A DNA stretch of 64,000 nucleotides from Adiantum capillus-veneris (Eukaryota; Streptophyta; Polypodiopsida; Polypodiales; Pteridaceae): positions 114,919,549-114,983,548 of the forward strand of contig CM043953.1 of the NCBI GenBank assembly GCA_014529385.2, written 5' to 3'. The notes beneath the pieces were generated by a model. That model saw only the letters and a list, made by a program, of their open reading frames with translations. It searched no databases and had not been told where the DNA came from. Both the position numbers and the translations under genes were made by a program. How positions within the stretch are numbered: the first letter of the stretch is position 1; the number at the start of each line of letters is the position of its first letter. Of the stretch, positions 43,587 to 55,374 are shown in pieces.

Positions 43587-46250
43587 TCATGTACCATCAT
43601 AGAGCATCTTTTCCAAAGAGAGTGCTTCAGAGTCCTTGATGAGATCTTCATTGTTTTGCCCCTCAAAATTTTGGCTGGAGTTACACTCATGCTTCATGTA
43701 ACAATACTTACATGAGACAGCTGCCCTTTCACAGATATTTGGTAGATCCTTTGGTAGAAGGCGACTCAAATAGGGCTTCAAGCGATAACCATCTACCTTC
43801 CTAGAGTGCTCTTTCCCATTCAAGTCCATAAGTTGATAGTAACTTGAATTGAAAGCCTTCTTAACTATGTATGGCCCCTGCCATCTAGTTTCAAATTTGG
43901 CATCAAAACGATTATCGAGTCGATTGTCATAGCTTAGCACAAGATCTCCTTCATTGATGCCTTTGTCCTTTAGTTTCTTATCGAGCTTCTCCTTCGCCTG
44001 CATAGCTTTCCTCTTGTAGCACTCGTATGCTGCTTCTCTTTTCCACTCAAGCTCAGCTAAGGTAAGAAGTCGATCCATCCATGCTTCTTGATCATCTTGT
44101 GCTGCTTTGCCATGAAGTCGCATTGTTGGAATGTTGAGCTCAATTGGTTGTAAAGCCTCTTGACCATAGACCAAGTGAAATGGTGTAAACTCCGTGTCTT
44201 CCCTATATGTGGTTCGATACGCCCACAAGGCACCATCCAAGAAGTCATCCCACAACTTTGTCTTGTTTCTCACCATCTTTCTAATGATGCCTGCAATGAC
44301 ACCATTAGCTTTTTCTACCAGACCATTGGATTGGGGATAGTAGGGTGTACTATGACGATGTAGAATGTGAAGTTCTTCACAGACCTCTGTGAGCAAGCCC
44401 TTTCTAAACCCTGGACCATTATCAGAAACAATCTCCAAAGGTATGCCAAATCTACAACAAATGTGAGTGTAGACAAATCTGCTCATCGTCCTCTCAGTTA
44501 CCTTTGCCACACTTTGTGCTTCCACCCACCTAGTCATATAGTCTACCGCCACTAGAATGTAGAGTTTACCATTTTTTGTTCTAGGGAGAGGACCCATAGC
44601 ATCAATGCCCCACTTTTCAAAGGGTCCATTTGCAAGCACGATTTGCCTTGGACCATACACCAATCTTCTATTCCCATTTACCTGACAATTGTGACAACTT
44701 TTACACCAATGTTGGACATCCACTTGCAGACTTGGCCAAACATACCCCGCAAGCAAAATCTTCTTTACAGTTAACTCTTGGGAAAAATAACCACCACATG
44801 CCTCTTCATGCAAACCTTTTAGAATGGCTGGAATCTCCTTGATAGTTGGTACTCTTCTGCACACTTGATCCTTCCCTCTTTGATAGAGGGATCCTTCTAG
44901 GAAGAGATACACGCTTGCCTTTTTCATAAGTCTCCTCTTTTGAGCCTTCGCGAAGTCTTGTGGAAACTCACCCTCCAAAATGTAGCTAATAATGGGAGTC
45001 AATGACTCCAATCCCTGGTATCTCGGTTGCTTGACAGTTGCTGCCACCATGATGACCTGCACTTTTTTCTCAACACATGTAACTGCTTGTTGTGCAAGTA
45101 AATCGGTATCTTCATTTTGTTTCCTAGGAATATGATATAGTTGCACTTCTTCAAACTGATTAAACATCCTACGAATGGCATGAACTTTTGTCCTTAAGCT
45201 TCCATTTTTGCATGCCCAAATGCCTAAAATTTGCTTCACAATGAGAAGTGCATCCCCTTTTACCATGAGACGTTGTATACCTTGGCCAATGCATATCTTT
45301 AAACCATGAAGTAGGGTGTCGTATTCTACTTCATTGTTGCTAGTTGAACCTGGTAGATTGACCTTCTCTTTCATGACCACCTCTCCACTTGGGTTGAGCA
45401 ATACTAGCCCTCCCCCTGCTTTTCCTGTGACTCGTCGAAAAGCTCCATCAAAGAACAAGGTAAAAGCATTAGGAATACTTTTAGGTGGTGGCAATGGTAG
45501 GGTCTTTACTTCAGGCACCTTAATCTCCTTCTCATGTACCCTATAAGTAAGGATCCCTGTCAATTGTGCACGCACACTATCTTCTACCTTCAAAGAGTAT
45601 TGGAACACTTGCAATTCCATAATCCACTTTGAGATCCTAGTGCTAAAATTCATTTGAGATGACACCCAAGGAAACAAATTTTCTGCAGTGAGAATTACAA
45701 AAGGTTTTGGTAGCAAGTAGGATCTAAACTTTCTCACCGCAAACATGAGAGAAAGCATCATGAGTTCTGCCTCCGTGTAGCCTCTCTCCAAAGCATTCAT
45801 GACCCTACTAGCAAAGTAGATGGGTCGCATCCGGGTACTATGGGGATCTTGTTGTAGTAAAACTGCACCAATTGTTTCCTTCCCAACACTGGAGCTAACA
45901 AAGAATGTGTACTCCCAACAAGGAGGCATGAGTATTGGTAGCTCTGACAAAATGACTTTAATGTTACAAAAGTACTCTTCAAGCTCATAAGACCATGCAA
46001 ATTCTACTTGTTGTGTCAACTTTTGCAAAGGATGAAGCAACTCCGAAGCTAAGTGAATAAAGCGTGACATATACTTCACCTTTTGAATGAATGAGATGAC
46101 CTCTTTGAGATTCTTGGGTGATGGGAGCTCAATAAGAGCCTTTGCCTTTGAAGGATCCACCTCAATGCCTTTATAGGAAACCTTGTGACCAAGCAAGATC
46201 ACTTCATCCTCACCTATGTGACACTTGTCGGGGTTGAGTTGACCTCCCAT
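43587..46250 (-). pseudogene. pol: Element C pol 3' part: first and second RNase H, integrase
   Basis: 887 open residues in the same frame as the upstream RT piece, separated by TAA (46260-46262) where element A has AAG. The first RNase H lacks acidic residues (FFVSSSVGKETIG). The second RNase H keeps FFDGAFR, NNEVEYD (the catalytic Glu remains), VKGDALL and EDTDLLA (the last AD is changed to TD but Asp is kept). Integrase has WCKSCHNC, GIDAMGP, VSDNGPGF and NGLVEKANG. The stop leaves RT and RNase H/integrase on separate proteins. Confidence 0.9.
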
Positions 46251-46259
46251 GTCGTAGAG

Positions 46260-47150
46260 TTACTTTAAACCTTCTTCTACCCTTTGTAGATGCAATGATT
46301 TTGAGATATAAATGCAAAAATCATCAATAAAAACCCTAATGGACTTTCCAAAGAATGCTTGAAACACCATGTTCATGAAGCGTTGGAAAGTTGCAGGAGC
46401 ATTTTTCAGTCCAAATGGCATGACTCTAAAATCATAACAACCCCAAGGAGTGATGAAGGTTGTTTTCAACTGATCTTCCAATGCGATACCTATTTGAAAG
46501 TAACCCGAGTAGCCATCACACATAGTGTACTTCTCATGACCAGCTACCTCATTTAGTATCCCATCCTGAAATGGGACGGGAAAGTGATCTCTTTTTGTTG
46601 CCTCATTGAGTGGACGGTAATCCACACACACCCTCCACTTGCCATTTTTCTTAGGAGTGACAACAACGGGAGAGACCCACTCTGAATTCTCCACTGGATA
46701 AATGAAACCTGCTGCTAGAAGCTTTCTTACCTCCTTGAGTAAAGCCTGCTCCTTAATGACTCCTAGCCTTCGTAGCTTCTGAGCCTTAGGTGTGACCTTT
46801 GGCTTCAACTCAATTTTGTGTTGAACAGCATCTACTCCACGCACATCGGTGTAGTCTTTAGAAAAAAGCCTAGGAAATTTCCTTAGCACACATTTGAACT
46901 CCTCTCTTTCGTCCTTTGTAAGTGTTGTAGACAACATACCTTCTAACATTCCTTCATCTTGGACATTTTGGTTCTCTTGGGAACCTACCTCTTCCAAACC
47001 TGGGCAAGAGGTCTCTTGGTTGTTTTGATTAAACCTAACCCCCATGACTTTGATGGAAGACTCCTCTTTCAGTAATGCTGCCGCTACTCTCTCCTTCTGA
47101 AGTGTTATCGGTCCAGCCTTCCTCCGTCTCACTTTGAGATGATTCTTCAT
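46260..47150 (-). pseudogene. pol: Element C pol 5' part: reverse transcriptase
   Basis: 296 residues, colinear with residues 1-296 of element A pol. It contains VCVDYRPLN, CDGYSGYFQI and VFIDDFCIY, the catalytic FIDD form, which is the more usual one (A has CIDD). It starts at an ATG inside the protease frame, in the same +1 relation as in A. It stops at TAA 46260-46262. Confidence 0.9.
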
Positions 47151-47238
47151 GGAGCTCCTCTTGGCGTTGCTCCTTCATGTCAAAGACAACCTTCTTATGA
47201 TTGTCATTCCTGCAAATTAGCTTTCCACTCTCCCAATC

Positions 47239-47433
47239 CTACAAAGCTCGCATTAGCCATGGTCTCCCTAGGATAAATGGGTAACCATTTCCTCTGGTAG
47301 ACATGACATAGAAATCCACTGCCTTCCTAATGCCAAAGGCCTCCACAGAGACATTTTTACAAATGCCTACACACCTAGCTTTTCTATTGTTTGCCATCTT
47401 GACTTTAATTTCAGGTGTCTCATGGATGTGCAT
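47239..47433 (-). pseudogene. Element C protease, C-terminal part
   Basis: 64 residues after a TAA (CAA in A), with KVKMANNRKARCVGICKNV and PFILGRPWLM. It ends at TAG (CAG in A) before the acidic tail. The frame is the same as gag and the N-terminal protease part. A 6-base in-frame loss is seen near the end relative to A. Confidence 0.85.
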
Positions 47434-47442
47434 GCCTAGTTT

Positions 47443-48861
47443 TTACATGAGTCCCTCTATCATGATGCAAATTTGTGCACCCCCATCCACTAGACCTTTC
47501 CTAACCAATCTTCCTTTGATGTAACAATCTAGCACAGGTGTAATATCCTCATTCATTTCAACATGTGCAATTTTTACAACAGGCACACTCTCTTTTATCT
47601 TTCTCCTAGTGCTAACTGCCTTCGTTAAATCCCTCCTAACTTGTGGGCATAATGCAAGAAACTGAAGCCATGAGATATCAGGACCCTTACCTCTCATGTC
47701 TTCCAATAGGTTGTATGGAGCCATACCATGTCCAAGAGGGAAGTCTTGGAGATTGATACGACGTCGAGTCCTCTTAGCTTCCTTGGTCTCCTTTGCCTTC
47801 TTTTCTCGTCCATGATCACTTTGTGATGTGACTCCTTCTTTCTCTTTACCTTTTCCTTGGCCACGCTTAATGCCATTTGCTTCCATGTCAACCTCATTTG
47901 ACTTTGTCACCTCTACTACATGCACATTTGGGTCTGGCAAAGGTTGAACTCCTTCCACTCCTTGTGGAGGTGGTCTTGCTCCATTTGGCCTTTGTAGAGG
48001 CCGTGGTTGCTGACTAGTTCCTTCTCCTGCATTCATCACTGGGTAATTCAAGTTAGGTCTCCCTGGCTCCCCACGGGGCCAAGGACAATTATACATCCCA
48101 TGTCCAGACTCACCGCAATTCCAACATTGCAAGACTCTCCTAGGTCGTGAATCTCGCTCTTCAAACTTCTTTGCTTGTCCCTTTGGACCTACAGCTTGTG
48201 CAAGGTGAATTGACAAGCTGCTTAAAGATTCATTTAACTTCTCAATTACTTCCGTCGTTACCTCCGGAAGTTCCCTAGATGTTGATGCTTGTGACTTACC
48301 TTTGGGTCTAAGACCTTCTATTGGAACCTCCCCCCTTAAGCACTTGAGTTTCCTATATTTCTCAGCAGCCCTAGTTTCAGCTGCTTCAAAGGTAGCAGGT
48401 GCACCAGCCTCAACTTTTATCTTAAGGTCAGGAAAGAGTCCGGCTATGAACCTCTCCTTCTTTAGGAACTCTGCACCATCACCAGGGTTAGCAACATTTC
48501 TCACCCATACAGCCCAAAGACGTAGAAACTCTTGCTTGTACAAGTAGTAGTCATCTAAGTCTTTTTGCTTATGAGAAACAATGTCTTGCCATAGCTTTTG
48601 AGTGTTTTGGGGATCAAAGAAGTATCTCTTGAAATGATTCACAACTTTTGTGTAATTCCCTTTAACTTCCTCAGGCAAAGAGTCAAACCAAGTGCTAGCA
48701 TCTTTCCTAAGGACCACCTCAAACATCTCTACACGTTCTTGATCAGTTACTATCCTCTTGATATGACAAGACATCTTGAAATTTGCTAAAAATAATTCTG
48801 CATCCTCTCCAGGCTCTCCAAAGAAAAGAGGATATCCGGACATTTGGCGTTGGGCCTCCAT
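47443..48861 (-). CDS. gag: Element C gag with start of protease
   Basis: 472 residues. The capsid-like part (residues 1-190) includes WFDSLPEEVKGNY and FIAGLFPDLKIKVEAGAP. One CCHC zinc knuckle, CWNCGESGHGMYNC, lies near residue 250. A Pro-rich then Lys/Glu-rich region follows (KGKEKEGVTSQSDHGREKK), then LVDGGAQICIM, the protease active site, right at the end. It stops at TAA where A has CAA. So gag and protease share one frame in this family, and the Gag portion itself is uninterrupted. Start ATG 48861 corresponds to that of element A. Confidence 0.9.
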   Translation of the reverse strand: MEAQRQMSGYPLFFGEPGEDAELFLANFKMSCHIKRIVTDQERVEMFEVVLRKDASTWFDSLPEEVKGNYTKVVNHFKRYFFDPQNTQKLWQDIVSHKQKDLDDYYLYKQEFLRLWAVWVRNVANPGDGAEFLKKERFIAGLFPDLKIKVEAGAPATFEAAETRAAEKYRKLKCLRGEVPIEGLRPKGKSQASTSRELPEVTTEVIEKLNESLSSLSIHLAQAVGPKGQAKKFEERDSRPRRVLQCWNCGESGHGMYNCPWPRGEPGRPNLNYPVMNAGEGTSQQPRPLQRPNGARPPPQGVEGVQPLPDPNVHVVEVTKSNEVDMEANGIKRGQGKGKEKEGVTSQSDHGREKKAKETKEAKRTRRRINLQDFPLGHGMAPYNLLEDMRGKGPDISWLQFLALCPQVRRDLTKAVSTRRKIKESVPVVKIAHVEMNEDITPVLDCYIKGRLVRKGLVDGGAQICIMIEGLM

Positions 48862-49440
48862 TGAATCGGTTTCAAATTAATAACACGTTTTTGTTTTTGT
48901 TTTTTAAAAAATTTACACAATAATGTTTTCTAAATTGCAATCTATTCTACAACAAAATAAAAATATTCACATCAAATGACCTATGATAATCAATAAAAGG
49001 CAGGATGACAGGGTTTGGTGATGCAAGAATTTCTCCTACTCTTTGGGCACCATACGTTGTTGAAAATGGATTTTTCTACTAATTGCAATGTTTATTCTAA
49101 TGTGTGGAGTGAAATGAAAGCGGATAACCTCTATTCTTGGGCCATTATCCATAGTCTATGCATGACCTAATTCTTAAAACAAAACAAAAATATAGACGTC
49201 CAAACTAAGGTCGTACCTAATGACAGGCAAAATAAAAGGATTTACTGATGCGTTTATCTCTGCCAACCTAAGAGGACCTAAAATTCTACGAATTACACGT
49301 TGAAATTGCAACTTAGTACTAACAATTATGTGTACCTTTTGCCTTGCAATGGGAATGAAGGGATCATACAAATTCTCGTGATTCATGCAAGCTACTTGAT
49401 TATGCTAAAGGTTGAGCCTTCAAAAAAATACACAAGCCGT
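48862..49440 (-). other. Element C leader
   Basis: Matches the element A leader, including the duplicated module. One 70-residue ORF (49386-49174) is kept; the other is broken by a 13-base deletion between CACCA repeats near 49050. Confidence 0.7.
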
Positions 49441-49458
49441 TCCTCAGTGGGGGCACCA
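49441..49458 (-). other. Element C primer binding site
   Basis: TGGTGCCCCCACTGAGGA in element sense, identical to that of element A and with the same three-base spacer to the LTR. Confidence 0.75.
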
Positions 49459-49461
49459 ATT

Positions 49462-52047
49462 TGAGGCGGTCCGAGACGGGCAACAAGAAGAGCGGCCTCT
49501 AAACACCCTTCGAGGTTCCCGTGCTGCTCAATTGGGGCTGGGGCAAGCACAATCAGAGACAACAACAACCCACAGCCAGAAACCAAACAAGAAAAGGGGC
49601 ACCACCTAGTTGTAGATGTGAACTAGGACGCACGTGATATCTCCGTGAACTCAAACGCACAAAGAGAGGGGAATGCAAGATAGCCACACACACCAAACAC
49701 AAACATTCACCATGCCAGAGAGAGGTAAAGAGCACAAATAAACTTGAGCGACTCAGTCTTAGCCTTAAAGACTAGATGCACACAAAGCTTGATGAGAAAT
49801 AGAGAGACAACACAAAACTTGACCTTGTTGCCAATACACAAATTGTCTTAGGGTCACGAGAGCCCTCTCACCGAGCACCCTCTTACAATTTACCTTTTAG
49901 GCAAACAATTCAACAAGCCCTCAAACCACCAAGCATGAAATGGCACAACAAACTTCAAGGACAATATACCTTCAACCACCTGATGAGCCAACTTATCAAG
50001 TCAATTTGGAGAGAAGAGTCGTAGTTGCAGCATACAATTGCACCCAAAACTATGAATCTTATTTATGGACAAGAGTAGGCTACAAGTGTGATTGCAGAGT
50101 ATAGTATCACTCCACTCCTCTAGATGGCATAACTAACTTCAAGCTTCTCCATGCACCTATGTGTAGTGATGGAATAGAGCACTCACAATATGCACACTCT
50201 ACACAACTAGGCTTGAAGAGTGGTGTTTTATGTGTTGAGAATGGTGTGGTGTAGTGTGATCATGTGATGATTTACAAGGGAGAGAAGGGCTCTATTTATA
50301 GGTTTTAGAAGCCCCGATTAGGATTAGGCCTAATCAAGTTTATTTGAAGGAATAAAAGATTATGAATATTTTTATTTTTATTTTAATGAGGGTGGGTCTC
50401 TCTTGTCGTTTGAGTCACATGGATGTGGGCTCAAGGGAAGAGAATTATTGAGGATGAAAGGAGAGAGGATGGAGTGAATAATTTGGGAGTGCCTACTCTA
50501 GTAGAGGGTGCATTTTACAATAAGGTTAGTGGAGTAGTTAGTAATTATCACTAAAAAATATTTACAAAATCATTCACCAAATGGTGAGATATATGATGAG
50601 AAAAGTTAGAGAAGGGATGACCTTGTAAAGCAAGGTTGAAGCTTGGAGAAGTTGACATTCACCTCTTTACAGCATCGGTAGAAGAAGCGGTCAGCATGGC
50701 GAAGTAACGCGTGTCGATGAAGCTATGTTATCTTCAAACCTTGGAAAATTCATGATAAAAGCCTTCATTTGCGGAGGTTATCCTTGGATTTTTGCTGATT
50801 TTTTGAAGTTCTTTACAAAGCTGAAGAGAGTATGGTAATATGGATATATATGTAGAGAGAAAGGGGGACACATAGGGTGTAGAAATGGAGGATGAAGGCT
50901 ATGGAGGTGTGAGAGATGTGGCAATGGTGAAGAGGGTGAATTAGGACATGGGAGTTGCAGGTTTGGGAGTGGGAAGGAGAGGGGGGAGTGTGTGTGAAAG
51001 AGGAAAATGATAAAGTGGAAGAGGGAGTGTGGTTGCATAGCATGGGCAAACTGGGGTCCACCAATAAAATCATAGCTCACAGGTCGTAGCTCAAAAAAAT
51101 ATGAAAAACTTTGAGTTGAAAGTTCAGCTCACGAGCTACAACTTTTGTTTGTATCACCTTTTCAAATTCGGGGAGCATGTGATCTTTAAAAATTCAGCAA
51201 ACCGACTGTTTTTTCCACTGCACAAAGTCCTTGTGAGGTCTTTCTTTGGATGATTCTTTTGAATACCTCCAAGAGTGAGCTCCCCATGGTGCATGCATGC
51301 ATTCCACATACCCTTGACCTTATTTGGTAGGTCTATAATTGAAGATATTGTTGAGATCATGATATAAATGAATAGTACAACTAAGAAAATCAAATTTGAG
51401 GGGTCTAAAAAATATGTACATGTCAAATATAAATAATATAGGTGGAAAAAATATAAAGGGGTCAAATTAAATCTCTCTCATTATAAGTCTACCATAAAAA
51501 GATGAATATTTTTGGTGGTCTAATATATGAGAGTAAAAGAGAATAGATATAGGAAGGAAAAATCACAATAGTGAAAAAATATACACATAAATAAAACTAG
51601 TTTTTTTGGATTTTTGTTGGGATGGAGTTACACCAAAAATAAGAGAAGCTTGCATGAAATTATTTTTATATGGAATAAGAGTAGGCAAAATGGTAAGAAA
51701 AAATATGGTAATGATGAATCAATGTACATAGCATAAATAACACACCATAGGTAGAAATATTTAAATAAATACCAAAATAATTATGAAAAAACCTTTTATT
51801 TAGGCCCTATATACAATGAAATATTTACACACAAATGGGCCATAATATACTTTTTTTTTTTTTTTTTTGGCTCAACTAGCCCAGTGACTAGCTAATTAAG
51901 GGTTTTTAAGAAGATATGGGAAAAGTCCCCTAACTCACACACACCTATATGCAGTGAAATGGTAGGGATAGCCACAGTGTTTGGATGATTTTGGTAGGGT
52001 GGGTTAACTCACTATGGCAATTACAGAAAGCCGAAAAACGGCTATCA
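49462..52047 (-). repeat. Element C 5' LTR
   Basis: The right copy, TGAGGCGGTCCGAGACGG to GGCTATCA. Few differences from the left copy: point changes and a poly-T length change near 51853. Confidence 0.95.
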
Positions 52048-52068
52048 ATATGTTGATGGAGCAAAAGA
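52048..52068 (-). pseudogene. Relic E fragment right of element C
   Basis: The short piece ATATGTTGATGGAGCAAAAG reads, in element sense, SFAPSTY, continuing into EGDWLLIGQF across the insertion. It starts with the ATAT duplication. Beyond it the sequence appears to become the LTR of relic D. Confidence 0.6.
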
Positions 52069-53225
52069 TGCTACCACACACCCACACTCACTAGCACCTC
52101 AACACAACACAAGGTCACCCCTTGCTTGGTTCAAATCACTTTAAACAACTCAAATAAACAAAGAAAAATCTTTCCATACTCTTCACTCAAGCCCAAATTG
52201 CCTCGAACCACAAGATTTCACCTATTAAATACACTACGAAGGGAGTCAAGATTATTGGAACACATAACCTTACATAATCATCGCCAAAACTAGCGAGAAA
52301 GTTCATCAAATACATTCAAACTCCAAAAAATGAAGGCCATCCACAAAGCAATAAAAAAGAAGCACAAAAATCCACTCTGTTGGACTCTTTGGTGTAGCCT
52401 CAAGCCGAATGACATAGATACAGGGTCAGATTGTCTTGCAACAAGCTGCACCTACTTCCTTTAATTTCTCACACACATCCAGCCATTAGGACTTCATCCC
52501 TCCCATAGGCTCTACCAAGTGCAAGATTGAAGAGAGAAAGCTCTCATTCACTCCTTCACAACCCCGAATACAAGCAGAGAACAAGACGGGACTGCATTAG
52601 ACCGCCTGTACAAACCTTGCTCTGTAACCAACACACAGAGAGCTCAAAGTGCTGATAAGAAGCTCCACAAGCAAGCCCTCTACTTGAACAATCACCACAT
52701 CATGACTGATGTGGCAAAAACGAGCCATTTCACACCATTTTTGGACAAATTTAGGGTTTTTAAGACAGTTTCTGGCCAGTTTTGACCTTGGGCAAGCACT
52801 TTTTGAGGGAAAAATGCCAAACGGACTCCAAAATTCACCAAATTTGATAGGCTTGGTCCTTGATACCCAAATAACATAACGAAGCATAAAAAATATCACC
52901 GCACATGCGAAACGTTTGGGGCAAGACGGACATGCCCATACCTTTCACTTGCATTAGAACTTTCTACAAAGCTTAGAGATATATCTTGGAGTAACTAAAA
53001 ATCACTTAGCACCACGTTTAGCATTTCAACGCCCTGCTAACATATGTACATATGTGCAATCATTGCCGCAAAAGGATAACTATATATAATTTATACCTGG
53101 ACCACTTTATTCAAGCTTCAAACCAAGTTCAAAAAGACTTTCAAATGCATGTATGTACATTTTTATGTACCCATGTCTATGCATATGCACACTAGTATGT
53201 ACATGCAAAAAGTAGTTTATCATCA
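52069..53225 (-). repeat. Relic D 3' LTR (left edge tentative)
   Basis: Non-coding, with TG at 52069 (TGCTACCACACACCC) and CA at 53225. Directly inside is a polypurine tract, AGAGGGCGGGCAA in element sense, 53226-53240. The opposite LTR is absent, so the left edge cannot be confirmed by a repeat. ORFs such as 52899-52597 show no motif. Confidence 0.5.
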
Positions 53226-54467
53226 TTGCCCGCCCTCTGGTTGAGCATTCAGGCTCAACAAGGAGACTACTTGCATTTGGAATCACTTCCCTTGCAAAGT
53301 ATTTCTTCAATCTATAACCATTTATTCTAGAGCGCAAAGGTTCACCAGACAACTTCACCAATTCATACGTGCCATTAGAAAAACTTGTTTGTCTTTGTAA
53401 GGCCCAATCCACTTATCCCTCAAATTCTTTTGAAAAGTAAAATCCAAACATGTGTCATATTTCATCACGAGGTCTCCTTCTTACGCAGCTTCTCATTTAC
53501 TTTCTTCATCCTCTTCTCTACTTGTTGTAAATAGTAGTCACTCGCTTTCTCTCTGTTCATATGTAACAACTCTAGCTCAATAATTCACTCTTCAAGCTTA
53601 TCTTTATGTTTACCTTGCATCTTGCACAACAGTTTCAATGCATCCAACTGCACATAGGCATCAGAGCTTCTTTCCCATAAACAAGGTCATAAGGTGTGAA
53701 CTGTCTTGACACCCTATATGCAGTCCTATAAGCCCACAAACACTTTTTCAAGTCTAGATCCCATTTCTTAGGGTGCTCTTTAGCATACTTTGACAATATT
53801 CTCATAATTTGGCCATTGCAGTTCTTAACCAACCCATTGCACTATGGGTAATAAGGAGAGGAATGCATGTGTTGAATTTTTAACTTTTGCATAAGTGCAT
53901 TAACAAGATCTCCTCTAAAATGTGGGCCACGATTAGAAATAATGACCATTGGAGCCCAAACCTGCAACATGCTTGTTCATACACAAAAGAGGCCACTCTT
54001 TCAACTATTACATTGTTTACTGCTCTTGTTTCCACCCACTTTGTTAAGTAATCCATTGCCACAAGAATGTACTTCTTTCCATTTTTGGTCCTTGGCATTG
54101 GACCTATTGCATCCCCTCCCCACTTTGCAAATGCATCAAAAAACATAATTGTTTTTTGAGGTTCAAGCATAAGCCTTCCATTTGCAGACACTTGACATTC
54201 ATGGCATGATTTACACCAAAAATGAGCATCCCTTACCATAGATGGCCAACAATAATCTGCTCTCAAAATACAAAAAACAACTTGGTCTTTGCCTTGATGA
54301 CTTGTTTCTTCATGGCAATGCCTCAAATTTATTTCTTCTTTGTATGCCACTCTTTTGAGATTGGCGTCTCTACCATAAACCATAAGATCTTCACCCACCA
54401 ATGTGTAGTTCCTTGCTTTTGCAACTATTCTTCTGCATTGAATCTTTGACTTGCCTTCTCTTGACAT
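53107..54467 (-). pseudogene. Relic D integrase
   Basis: Pieces in element sense: DLMVYGRDANLKRVAYK, HHCC region (CHEETSHQGKDQV, WCKSCHECQVSANGR), WGGDAIGPMPRTKNGKKYI with the first Asp, VDYLTKWVE-type segment, then a decayed DNG region. After a gap come LDLKKCLWAYRTAYR and YDLVYGKEALMP (53635-53832), and the C-terminal LSGEPLRSRINGYRLKKYF (53107-53412), which overlaps the presumed LTR edge. Several frameshifts. Similar to but clearly diverged from elements A and C. Confidence 0.8.
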
Positions 54468-54594
54468 TGATCTTTACCAAGAAATACTTCAATATCCTGT
54501 AAGGACTCTCTTCCCACATACAAGGCTTCTTTAACCTATAATGGAGCTACCAAAGCATTTACTTTGTCCCTAGCTAGCTCATTGGCTTCTTTGT

Positions 54595-55374
54595 TTAACT
54601 CCCGAGAAACATGCTTAAATTGTATCTGCTCAAACTCATGCAAAGCCTCTTGATGTCATAGAACCACTTCTTCAAGTTGTCCTTTTGGACTTTCCATAAG
54701 CCAAGTAGTTGATTCATGACCAGCAATGCATCTCCTTTCACAATGACTCTCTTCAATACAAACTCAACACACTGTTTCAATCCAAGAAAAAGAGTTAGGT
54801 ATTTTTCTTCGTTGTTGCTTGCAGCTTCATCAAGATCATAAGCTCTAGAGAAGATTACATTTCCCTTTGGATCCTTAATGATCACCCCACCACTTGATTT
54901 TTGAAGCACCTTCCTGTGAAAACCATCGAACATCATCCCATAAGCACCAGCAATATTTGTTTCCTTGTCATGAGTAGCATTATCAACCCTTGGGTAGGAT
55001 GGAATTTCCCCTCCTTTATGTACCACTATGTCAGCCAAGTGAGCCTTCATAGAATGATCAACTTTGAATTCAAACTCGTACTCCTCTAGCTCTATGGTCC
55101 ACTTTAATATGCGCTTGCTAGGCCTCAAATGTTGCACTACATCTGTCAAAAGATTTGATGTGGTGAGCACATAAAACTTCTTTGGCAACAAATATGTCCT
55201 AAACTTGCAGCAAGCAAGAACCAATGCAAAAACCCAGTGTTCCATTTTTGCATAAGAGAACTCACTTGCATTCTTCATCTTGCTTTCAAAATAAATTGGT
55301 TTAAAGCTTCTACCTTGCTTTTGTAAAAGGGCTGACCCAAAAGCCACTAAACCCACATTAATAGACACATACAA
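54595..55374 (-). pseudogene. Relic D double RNase H region
   Basis: 259 open residues. The first RNase H-like part (YVSINVGLVAFGSALLQKQ, FRTYLLPKKFYVLT) lacks the catalytic Asp, as in A and C. The second has MMFDGFHRK, SNNEEKYLTLFLGL and VKGDALLVMNQLLG, keeping the D-E-D order. This shows that D belongs to the same two-RNase-H lineage. Confidence 0.8.

Larger units (their letters stand above)
40963..52047 (-). mobile_element. Element C: Ty3/gypsy element, sister of A
   Basis: Both LTRs begin TGAGGCGGTCCG and end GGCTATCA (2596 and 2586 bp). It has the same primer site, leader, gag, protease, pol and polypurine tract as element A, and close protein identity. The flanks are CATAT and ATATG. 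Removing the element and one ATAT joins GCTCCATCAACATAT to GAAGGTGATTGG in an open frame of relic E, which demonstrates a 4-bp target duplication. Gag is complete here; protease and pol each have stops. Confidence 0.95.
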
